Source of the DNA: an uncultured Verrucomicrobiales bacterium
Lineage (GTDB): Bacteria; Verrucomicrobiota; Verrucomicrobiia; Verrucomicrobiales; Akkermansiaceae
NCBI GenBank assembly: GCA_937930235.1
Contig: CALGLJ010000057.1
Location: 1 to 38,536 of the forward strand
DNA: 38,536 nt
Direction of reading: 5' to 3'
Each line of letters starts with the position of its first letter. Within the stretch, counting starts at the first letter, position 1. The notes under the pieces were generated by a model. It saw nothing but the letters and a program-made list of their open reading frames with translations. It did not search any database and was not told where the DNA came from. The translations under genes were made by a program, and so were the position numbers. Below are positions 18,936-26,406 of the stretch, piece by piece.

Positions 18936-19373
18936 ATGAAAATTAAATCCACCCTTCTCATCGGCACCCTCCTCGCAATGACTCTTTCTTTTGCTCATGG
19001 CCAAGACGCTGACAAAGGAAAAAGAAAGAAAATCAAAGAGAATATCCTCAAGCGCTTTGACACCGATGGTGATGGTAAAGTCAGTGAAGCGGAGAAAAAA
19101 GCGCACATGGAAGCTCGGGCCGCTCAACGTGATCAACAATTTAAATCTGCTGATAAAAACAGTGACGGAAACCTCTCCATGGAGGAATTCAAGACCATTC
19201 CACGAATAGTCAAAATGGCAGAACGTCGTCCGCAAGCGATCAATAAATTATTCACCCGCATGGACAAAGATCAGAACGGATTGATCGAGGCCAAAGAATT
19301 CAAAATGCGCGCTCGCGGAAAGGGTAAAGGCAAGGGCAAAAGAAAAGCCAAACGCAACACGGCTGATTCCTAA
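18936..19373 (+). CDS. Secreted EF-hand calcium-binding protein
   Basis: A protein of 145 residues. A signal peptide (MKIKSTLLIGTLLAMTLSFA, cleaved after AHG) is followed by three EF-hand loops: DTDGDGKVSEAE, DKNSDGNLSMEE and DKDQNGLIEAKE. Each has acidic residues at loop positions 1, 3 and 12, or close to it. The tail is very basic (RGKGKGKGKRKAKR). An in-frame TTG at 18891 would lengthen it but would bury the signal peptide, so ATG 18936 is chosen. Single-gene unit between two terminators. Such proteins are common in Verrucomicrobia and Planctomycetes; the partner is unknown. Confidence 0.88.
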   Translation: MKIKSTLLIGTLLAMTLSFAHGQDADKGKRKKIKENILKRFDTDGDGKVSEAEKKAHMEARAAQRDQQFKSADKNSDGNLSMEEFKTIPRIVKMAERRPQAINKLFTRMDKDQNGLIEAKEFKMRARGKGKGKGKRKAKRNTADS

Positions 19374-19394
19374 AACATTTTTGATCCCATTTAT

Positions 19395-19430
19395 AGTCGT
19401 CTCAGGTTCGTTACCTGGGACGACTTTTTA
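19395..19430 (+). terminator. Rho-independent terminator after the EF-hand gene
   Basis: The stem AGTCGTC-T-CAGGT pairs with ACCTG-G-GACGACT (19395-19425) around TCGTT and is followed by TTTTA. It lies 22 bp after the stop codon. Confidence 0.9.
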
Positions 19431-19476
19431 TTTCATGAACCCATACAGACGGAATTCATCTTTGAAAAACGTTCTC

Positions 19477-21465
19477 TCACTGAGACACAATTTTCACCGG
19501 AGCAGGAGGAAGAGCCGATAAAAAATTTTTCCCATAACGCTTCGTCACCACCCGATTATCTAAGATCACAACCATTCCTTCATCTTTCTCCGAGCGAATG
19601 AGCCTTCCGACTCCTTGCCGCAATTTGATGATCGCTTCCGGAACGGAATACTGCATGAAAGAATTTCCCCCCGATGCTTCAATCTCCTCAAGCCGAGCAG
19701 CCGTGAGAGGATGATCAGGCACCGCAAAGGGTAAACGGGTAATGATGACATTACTTAAAGATTCGCCGGGCACATCGACTCCAGCCCAAAAACTCTCCGT
19801 TCCGAAGAGGACACTGTGCGTGTCATTTCGAAACTCCTCGATCATCTTCTGCCGAGGCATCCCCACACCCTGCGCCAATAATTGCCACCCATGGTCATCG
19901 AAAAAATCCTGCATCGATTCAGCCACGGAACGCAACAGACGATGACTAGTGAAGAGGACAAAGGCTTTTCCTTCCGTCTTTTTAATCACGCGTTCAATCC
20001 AATGGACGAGCATTTTCTCATAGTCATCATCACGTGGGTCCGGCATGGACTTAATGACGTAGATCGTCATTTGTTTTTGATAATCAAAAGGACTTCCAAT
20101 CTGCACTGCCGGAACGTGCTGCGCCCCCACTCTTTCACGAAAGTAATCTAGGCTTTCTCCCCCTGTGCCAAGAGTAGCGCTCGTCATCACACAACATTTA
20201 TCAGGGCCGAAGAGTATTGGCCGCAAACGATCTGAAACATTAATTGGGGCAGCATTCAAACTCAGGGAAGTGCCTTCATTGCCTCCCTTCTCAACCCAGT
20301 AGACACTCTCTTCATCTTCTTGATCGAGAAACATTTTGATCGCTCCGTGCATCTCTCGGAGGCGCCGAGCACCATCTTTAAGCTCATTGCGGCGAGTCTC
20401 ATCCCTGACATCTTCGGCCGCATCTTCCACCGCCTGCCAGCAGGCTCGCAGAGGAGCGGCGAGAGTATTATCGACTAGCTCAGGCTCCCGGACTCGGCAT
20501 TCACGCCCCCAGTCATTGAAGGTGACAGCTTCTCCTATTTCATCAAAAAAATCATCCGTAGCCTCAATCACAGTGCGAGCCGTCTCCATCGCATCGGTTG
20601 CCCGAATTGTTTTTAACAATCCTTTTCCCGTCTTCGGGTGATAGAGACGTTGCAGATCAAAGCGAAGCCCCGCCTGGCTCAGTCGCAGCCCCAGAGCCTT
20701 CGCTGCGACACTCTCCAACGTGTGAGCTTCGTCAAAAATGACAAAATCATTTGGAACAAGAAAACCCTTTTCCTCCCCTTCTTCCTCCTCATCAGGTGCG
20801 AGCATGGAAAAGAAGAGACTATGATTCACCACCAAGACCGTGGCGGATTGCGCCTTCTTCCGCGCCTCTTGAAAAAAACAATTCCCCTTCGGCCCACAAA
20901 TACGCTGGGTGCAAATATGCGACTCACTACACACCTGGAGCCACACCTTCAGTGACGGTTCAAAATCAAGATCACTCCGAGTCCCATCATGGGTGCCTTC
21001 CGCCCACTGCCAGATCTCTTTGATCTCTTCCTGCTCGCTTGTGGTAAATAAATCACCCACCTGATCCATCGCTCGTCGAAGCCGCAGAGGACAGACATAA
21101 TTTTGCCTTCCCTTTAGAAGAGCCGCATGAAAATCCAAGCCGAGGAGCTTTTGCACAATCGGGAGATCCTTCCCCATCAACTGCTCCTGGAGATTAATCG
21201 TATGAGTGGATATGACCGCCTTCTTCTCATTCCCGATGGCATACTTCACCGCCGGAATGAGATACGCGAGCGACTTCCCCACCCCAGTGCCAGCTTCTAC
21301 TACGAGGGCCCGCTGCCCATCCAGCGCGAGCGCGACCTCTCCCGCCATATCTTGCTGCTCGGCCCGATACTCAAAATCAGACGACTTCGAGAGGAGACCA
21401 GTTTCACTAAATATATCCCGGATTTCATCATAAAATAATGGACCAGTTTCACCGAGAGAAATCAC
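19477..21465 (-). CDS. DinG/XPD-type ATP-dependent DNA helicase
   Basis: A superfamily 2 Fe-S helicase. Walker A is VEAGTGVGKS, the DEAH box reads VIFDEAHTLE, and motif VI reads RQGVGRLIRSEKDEG. Four cysteines suited to a 4Fe-4S cluster lie between motifs I and II (YVCPLRL, ICTQR, ICGPKGNC). The frame is open to GTG 21567, but the first 34 residues do not resemble the family and would leave only 17 bp to the divergent BlaI gene. I therefore prefer GTG 21465 (655 codons before the stop at 19477-19479 is approximate to about 662). No nuclease domain precedes the helicase. Likely role: unwinding 5'-tailed or R-loop substrates in repair. Confidence 0.85.
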   Translation of the reverse strand: MISLGETGPLFYDEIRDIFSETGLLSKSSDFEYRAEQQDMAGEVALALDGQRALVVEAGTGVGKSLAYLIPAVKYAIGNEKKAVISTHTINLQEQLMGKDLPIVQKLLGLDFHAALLKGRQNYVCPLRLRRAMDQVGDLFTTSEQEEIKEIWQWAEGTHDGTRSDLDFEPSLKVWLQVCSESHICTQRICGPKGNCFFQEARKKAQSATVLVVNHSLFFSMLAPDEEEEGEEKGFLVPNDFVIFDEAHTLESVAAKALGLRLSQAGLRFDLQRLYHPKTGKGLLKTIRATDAMETARTVIEATDDFFDEIGEAVTFNDWGRECRVREPELVDNTLAAPLRACWQAVEDAAEDVRDETRRNELKDGARRLREMHGAIKMFLDQEDEESVYWVEKGGNEGTSLSLNAAPINVSDRLRPILFGPDKCCVMTSATLGTGGESLDYFRERVGAQHVPAVQIGSPFDYQKQMTIYVIKSMPDPRDDDYEKMLVHWIERVIKKTEGKAFVLFTSHRLLRSVAESMQDFFDDHGWQLLAQGVGMPRQKMIEEFRNDTHSVLFGTESFWAGVDVPGESLSNVIITRLPFAVPDHPLTAARLEEIEASGGNSFMQYSVPEAIIKLRQGVGRLIRSEKDEGMVVILDNRVVTKRYGKNFLSALPPAPVKIVSQ

Positions 21466-21584
21466 AAAACAGGAAGTAATCACTTCCGCAGAATATTTCA
21501 ACTCTTCCGACAAAGGGAGTTCTTCAATGCTGATTTTCCAACATTTATATTGCAGTTTTTCCAGCACAAGATAGAGTTACTCTC

Positions 21585-21953
21585 ATGAATCGTTTGGAAA
21601 AGGGACAGCTCTCACGTCGAGAACGCCAAATCATCGATATTCTTTATCGTTTAGGAAAAGCGACCGCACAGGATGTCCTCGATGAACTCCCGGACCCTCC
21701 TTCTTATTCCGCAGTGCGCGCGCTACTGGCGACTCTGGAAAATAAGGACATGGTGAAACATTCTAAAGAAGGGCGTCGCTATCTCTATACTCCGGCCATC
21801 ACGGAGCAGAAGGCCAAGAAAACCGCGATTAAAAATCTTCTGGGAACCTTTTTCCAAGGAAAGCCTGAGAATCTCGTCGCCGCTTTACTTGACCCCTCAG
21901 ATCAACAGCTCAGCAAAAACGAAATCGATGAAATTCGAAAACTGATTCAGTAA
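21585..21953 (+). CDS. BlaI/MecI/CopY family transcriptional repressor
   Basis: A protein of 122 residues with a winged helix-turn-helix (LSRRERQIIDILYRLGKATA, then YSAVRALLATLENKDMVKHS and the wing EGRRYLYTP) and the C-terminal dimerisation segment FFQGKPENLVAALLD typical of BlaI. These repressors are inactivated by proteolysis triggered by an M56/BlaR1 partner. The stop and the next start overlap as TAATG, so repressor and protease are translationally coupled. A weak promoter (TTGCAG, 16 bp, TAGAGT at 21550-21577) would start transcription almost at the ATG. I see no TACAnnTGTA operator upstream. Confidence 0.9.
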   Translation: MNRLEKGQLSRRERQIIDILYRLGKATAQDVLDELPDPPSYSAVRALLATLENKDMVKHSKEGRRYLYTPAITEQKAKKTAIKNLLGTFFQGKPENLVAALLDPSDQQLSKNEIDEIRKLIQ

Positions 21954-22870
21954 TGTTTTTCCCCTCAGTCATTCTTTCCCTCGTCGCGGCCTCTACCATC
22001 TGGCTTTTGGGTAGAAAGAACCCAGCCCGCAACCCGAGGATCACCGGCGCGATTTTGCTCATCCTCCTCCTGCTTCCTTTTTTCAATCTTCTCCCAAAGC
22101 ATGAAATTGAGGTAGCCACATCTTCTCAGATCCCCCGTATGACGTGGTCAGTTCTTGGCATTTGGATCGCAGGTTTACTCTTTTTTTCCATACGCGGAAT
22201 GGCCGACCTCATGGCGATGAAACGTTGGAAAAAAGAATCACACCGCATCTCCTCGCCTCTCCTGAAGCAGGCCCAAGAAGAACTACAATTGACGAATCAA
22301 GTAGAACTTCGATCACACCCTGACCTCTCATCGCCCGTAGTCTCTGGTCTCTTAAAACCAACGATCTACCTCCCGAAAGGCGCAGAAAGATGGCCGGAAA
22401 AAACGCTCAAAATGGCCCTCCTCCATGAACTGGGTCACATCCAGAGGCACGACCTTTGGCTTGCTGCCGCCGCAAGATGCACCTGCATTTTTCATTGGTT
22501 TAATCCCATGGTCTGGTGGTTACGCAAAGCACTCCTCTCACAGTGTGAATACGCCTGCGATGCCCATCTCATGAGACGAGGCACTGATCGTAAGACCTAT
22601 GCCCATGCCCTCTGCGATGTCGCTGAAAATACATCCAGACCATCTCCCGCCCTCACCATCGCCATGGCCGGGCACGTCCCCTTACGTGAGAGAATCATGC
22701 AACTCAGTGATGAAAAAAACTCTCCCTCCATCATTCTTGCTATCTTACTTGCCCTCACCACCGGGTCCGCCATTGCCATGAGCGTGGTCGGCTTTGTCCC
22801 CAAAGAAATCCCCTTCGTCGATCCCGAAGTGCAACTTCGGATCACGGCAAATCCTTTTCCTTTGGATTAA
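21953..22870 (+). CDS. M56 (BlaR1-type) membrane metallopeptidase without sensor domain
   Basis: A protein of 305 residues with two N-terminal membrane segments, one more before the catalytic region, and one near the end (IILAILLALTTGSAIAMSVV). The zinc site is ALLHELGHIQRHDLW near residue 158, with a CEYACDAHLMRR segment downstream supplying the third ligand. Compared with BlaR1 (about 585 residues) it lacks the extracytoplasmic penicillin-binding sensor and ends about 35 residues after the last membrane segment. It therefore must sense something else, use a partner or be constitutive. Coupled to the BlaI gene; its stop overlaps the convergent dnaE stop. Confidence 0.9.
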   Translation: MFFPSVILSLVAASTIWLLGRKNPARNPRITGAILLILLLLPFFNLLPKHEIEVATSSQIPRMTWSVLGIWIAGLLFFSIRGMADLMAMKRWKKESHRISSPLLKQAQEELQLTNQVELRSHPDLSSPVVSGLLKPTIYLPKGAERWPEKTLKMALLHELGHIQRHDLWLAAAARCTCIFHWFNPMVWWLRKALLSQCEYACDAHLMRRGTDRKTYAHALCDVAENTSRPSPALTIAMAGHVPLRERIMQLSDEKNSPSIILAILLALTTGSAIAMSVVGFVPKEIPFVDPEVQLRITANPFPLD

Positions 22871-25800
22871 AAAGTAGCAATCCAAGGGGCGAGTTCGCGC
22901 TCAAGAGCAGGGCTCAGCTTGGCATGAAACTCTTCTGAAAGCTCGATCGTGGCCCGCGTTCCGGCCCCACTTTGAACGTGAAGTAGCACGGGAACCTTCC
23001 CAGGGTGCTTTTCCAGAATAGCCTTAATTTGATCAAGGTCTTTGGTATCATGCCGCCCTGTCCAGAGAATGAGTTCCAGGCTTCCATTTTTCTTTACTCG
23101 CTTGGCTTTGAGTTCCTTGATTTGTGACCCCACGAGCCGACGCTGCTCCGTCCGATCATCCACCGTTACTTGTGCTTTGAAGTGAATCACTTTCCCAACT
23201 TCTAACAAACCGGCATCACGAGCGGGAAGATAAGACTCAGACCACGCGAGAAGCTCACGATCACCGGTAAAATCCTGCACCGAGAGCACTCCAAATGGTT
23301 TCCCCTTCTTCGTTACCTTATGCTCAATCTGCTTGATCATGCCCGCAAAGGGAAAGCGCGCCCGCTTATCTCGTAAATCAAGATCATCGACTAACCCGAG
23401 CTGACGGTAACGCTGATCATCATCCACCACCCCTCGGAATTTATCAAGAGGGTGGCCGGTGACATAAAATCCTAACAATTCCTTTTCATGCTCCAGACGC
23501 TCATCTTTCGGCCATTCGGCCAGCGCAGGAGTCTCTTCTGTTACCGGCGGCGGGGCTGCAAATTCCATCACATCAAAAAGCCCTCCCTGACCAGATGCTT
23601 TATCTTTCTGGGCACTAGCGGCGGAAGCGACCACTTTCTCCAAGCGCTCGGTCATTCCCGCGCGCGTTTCACCCGTCCAATCCATCGCCCCTGCTTTGAT
23701 GAGGTTTTCTAAAATTCGCTTGTTAATGACCTTCGAATCAAGACGGGTACAGAAATCATCGAGAGAGGCATATTCGCCATGCTCATCCCGTTCTTTAATC
23801 GCCATGGCCATGGCATTTGATCCCACATTCTTGATCGCCGCTAGGCCATAGCGAATTCCCACCTTCTCTCCCAGCATCTCTTCGGGAGAGAATCGGAGTT
23901 TTGATTTATTAATATTAGGAGGGAGAAGCTCGACTCCCATGCGGAAAGTCTCATTCACAAAGACGGCAATCTTATCAGTGTTTGTGATCTCATTTGAAAG
24001 AAGACCACAGATGAATTCCACCGGGTAATTCGCCTTCAGAAAGGCCGTCCAATAGGAAATGAAACCATAACAGGCTGAATGAGATTTATTGAAGCCATAG
24101 CCCGCGAATCCCGCAATTTTGTCAAAGATGAGATTCGCATTTCGTTCGTTAATATCGTTCGTCTCTTTAGCTCCCGCGACAAAAATCTCCCGCTGCTTTG
24201 CCATCTCCTCGGGCTTCTTCTTACCCATCGCTCGGCGTAAAATATCCGCTCCGCCCAGAGTATAGCCTGCAAGCATTTTCGCCGCATTCTGCACCTGCTC
24301 CTGATAAATCATCACCCCATAGGTATCACCGCAAATCTCCTCCAAAAGGGGATGCTCATAAACGGGCTTCTTCCTCCCTTCCTTCACCTCGATCATCTGG
24401 TCAATGTACTGCATTGCTCCAGGACGATAAACGGCAAGCAGATCGATAATATCTTCAATCTTATTAATCCCGTACTTGCGGCAGGTTTCCACCATCCCAC
24501 CTGATTCCAACTGAAAGACGCCCATGGTCTCTCCTGCATTCAGCATGCGAAACGTCGCTTGATCCGCCAATGAAATCTTATAAATATCGAAATCAGGAGT
24601 ATGCACGTGAATGTGATTAATGGCCTCCTGAATCACGGTCATATTCTTGAGCCCAAGGAAATCCATCTTCAAGAGACCGACATCGGTGATAGCCCCCATG
24701 TCATACTGAGTCACGACTTCCCCTTCATTTCCTCGCGTGAGAGGCACGTGTTCATCGAGCGCACGATCACCAATCACCACCCCTGCGGCATGCACTCCTA
24801 CGTTCCGAGACATCCCTTCCAACTTCAGCGCATAGTCCCAGAGTTCTTGATAAGTCGAGGAACTTTCGATCATTTCACGCAGCTCGGCTTTCTCTTCATA
24901 TTCTTTCGCCAGCTTCACCCCCGGCTTGGCTTCGATCATTTTAGAAATGGTATCGGCTTCTCCATAAGAAATCCCCATTACCCGCGCCACGTCGCGAATC
25001 ACCGACTTCGCCCCCATGGTACCATAGGTGATGATGTGTGAGACATTCCGTTCTCCATATTTCTGACGCACATACTCGATCACCTCGGGCCGGCGTGTTT
25101 GGCAAAAGTCGATATCGACATCGGGTGGACTCACCCGTTCGGGGTTCAAAAAACGCTCAAAGAGAAGCCCAAAACGCATAGGGCAGATATCAGTGATCCC
25201 CATAGTGTAAGCCACGAGCGATCCTGCAGCCGAACCACGCCCCGGCCCCACCGGGATATTTTGATCTTTGGCCCAGTTAATAAAATCAGCTGTAATCAAG
25301 AAGTACGAAGCAAACTTTAGCTGCACAATGATTCCCATTTCATATTCCAAGCGATCCACTAAGTAATCCTTCGCCGCCTCTTCTTTTCCGTAGCGTTTTT
25401 CTAGCCCCGCAAAGCAGAGCGTCCGAAAGTGTTCATTCGGACTCGTGCCATCATCAGGCTGATACTCGGGATACTTTTCTGAAGAAGTAGGATCGAGAAC
25501 AAACTCCACATTACACCGTTCAGCAATCTCAAGCGTGGCATCACATGCCTCGGGATCATCTGCAAAAAGTGCACGCATTTCCTCTGCGGTCTTGAAATAC
25601 ACTTCCGGGGTATAACGCATCCGATTTTCATCAATCAGAAGCCGGCTTGTCCCGATACAAATCATGACATCATGAGCCTCGTGATCTTCACGGTTTAAAA
25701 AGTGAACATCATTGGCCGCCACCGTTTTTACGTTCAATTTTTTTGAAAAACGCCGAAGAACTTCCCGAGATTTCGCCTGCTGCTCCATCCCATGGTTGTG

Positions 25801-26334
25801 CATTTCCAGGTAGAAATTTTCTTTTCCATAAATGTCAATCAGCTCCAAAGCGGTTTCGTATGCTTGGTCTTCCTGATCCTGAAGAATCCACTCGTTCAGA
25901 GGCCCTGAAATACATCCACTCAGGCAGATGATGCCTTTAGAATGCCGACGGAGAACCTCACGATCGACACGTGGTTTGCCATAATACATCCCTTCAAGAT
26001 GGCCGATCGAAACGAGCTTCTGGAGATTCACCCAACCTTCATTATTCTCTGCCAGCAAGGTCATATGACAGTTGCGCTTGCGCCCCGCGATTTCTTCTTT
26101 TTTCTCAAGCGACTCAGGTGCCAGATAGATTTCGCAACCCATGATGGGCTTCACCCCCGCCCCTTTACAGGCTTTATAGAATGAGATTGCGCCATAGAGA
26201 TTCCCGTGATCAGTCATCGCCACCGCTGGCATTCCCAGCTCGACGGCACGGGCCGCTACTTCCTTTGTCCGGCACGCTCCATCAAGGGTCGAATACTCAG
26301 TGTGAAGGTGGAGATGGACAAAGGAATCAGACAC
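22867..26334 (-). CDS. dnaE: DNA polymerase III subunit alpha
   Basis: A protein of 1155 residues, typical of DnaE1. The N-terminal PHP domain begins FVHLHLHTEYSTLDGA and continues with MTDHGNLYGA. The polymerase core has GPGRGSAAGSLVAY, the catalytic aspartates in PDVDIDFCQ (near residues 403 and 405), and the third aspartate in LLKMDFLGLKNM (near 556). A helix-hairpin-helix region, an OB-fold (near the SVQDFTGDRE segment) and a C-terminal domain follow. No exonuclease insert, so it is not PolC. It starts with GTG, with AAGG seven bases upstream, that ribosome site lying inside a possible 15-codon leader ORF. Main replicative polymerase subunit. Confidence 0.97.
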   Translation of the reverse strand: MSDSFVHLHLHTEYSTLDGACRTKEVAARAVELGMPAVAMTDHGNLYGAISFYKACKGAGVKPIMGCEIYLAPESLEKKEEIAGRKRNCHMTLLAENNEGWVNLQKLVSIGHLEGMYYGKPRVDREVLRRHSKGIICLSGCISGPLNEWILQDQEDQAYETALELIDIYGKENFYLEMHNHGMEQQAKSREVLRRFSKKLNVKTVAANDVHFLNREDHEAHDVMICIGTSRLLIDENRMRYTPEVYFKTAEEMRALFADDPEACDATLEIAERCNVEFVLDPTSSEKYPEYQPDDGTSPNEHFRTLCFAGLEKRYGKEEAAKDYLVDRLEYEMGIIVQLKFASYFLITADFINWAKDQNIPVGPGRGSAAGSLVAYTMGITDICPMRFGLLFERFLNPERVSPPDVDIDFCQTRRPEVIEYVRQKYGERNVSHIITYGTMGAKSVIRDVARVMGISYGEADTISKMIEAKPGVKLAKEYEEKAELREMIESSSTYQELWDYALKLEGMSRNVGVHAAGVVIGDRALDEHVPLTRGNEGEVVTQYDMGAITDVGLLKMDFLGLKNMTVIQEAINHIHVHTPDFDIYKISLADQATFRMLNAGETMGVFQLESGGMVETCRKYGINKIEDIIDLLAVYRPGAMQYIDQMIEVKEGRKKPVYEHPLLEEICGDTYGVMIYQEQVQNAAKMLAGYTLGGADILRRAMGKKKPEEMAKQREIFVAGAKETNDINERNANLIFDKIAGFAGYGFNKSHSACYGFISYWTAFLKANYPVEFICGLLSNEITNTDKIAVFVNETFRMGVELLPPNINKSKLRFSPEEMLGEKVGIRYGLAAIKNVGSNAMAMAIKERDEHGEYASLDDFCTRLDSKVINKRILENLIKAGAMDWTGETRAGMTERLEKVVASAASAQKDKASGQGGLFDVMEFAAPPPVTEETPALAEWPKDERLEHEKELLGFYVTGHPLDKFRGVVDDDQRYRQLGLVDDLDLRDKRARFPFAGMIKQIEHKVTKKGKPFGVLSVQDFTGDRELLAWSESYLPARDAGLLEVGKVIHFKAQVTVDDRTEQRRLVGSQIKELKAKRVKKNGSLELILWTGRHDTKDLDQIKAILEKHPGKVPVLLHVQSGAGTRATIELSEEFHAKLSPALERELAPWIATF

Positions 26335-26336
26335 GC

Positions 26337-26384
26337 TTAGACCTTGAACATTTCCAGCTCTTCTTTGAACTCCGAAAGGTTCAT
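26337..26384 (-). CDS. Possible 15-codon leader ORF upstream of dnaE
   Basis: ATG at 26384 begins a short frame encoding MNLSEFKEELEMFKV that ends two bases before the dnaE GTG. It has its own AAAAGG six bases before the ATG, one of few good ribosome sites in this window. The dnaE ribosome site lies within its last codons, so ribosomes finishing it would be placed to re-initiate on dnaE. Whether it is translated is unproven. Confidence 0.35.
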   Translation of the reverse strand: MNLSEFKEELEMFKV

Positions 26385-26395
26385 TGTGAACCTTT
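26375..26395 (-). promoter_or_regulatory. Hairpin covering the leader-ORF ribosome site and start
   Basis: A perfect 9-bp stem AAAGGTTCA/TGAACCTTT with a three-base loop. The 5' arm includes the AAAGG ribosome site and the loop region includes the ATG of the 15-codon frame, so folding would hide both. There is no U-tract, so a terminator for the kinase gene is less likely. Confidence 0.5.
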
Positions 26396-26406
26396 TGTGA
26401 ATAAGC

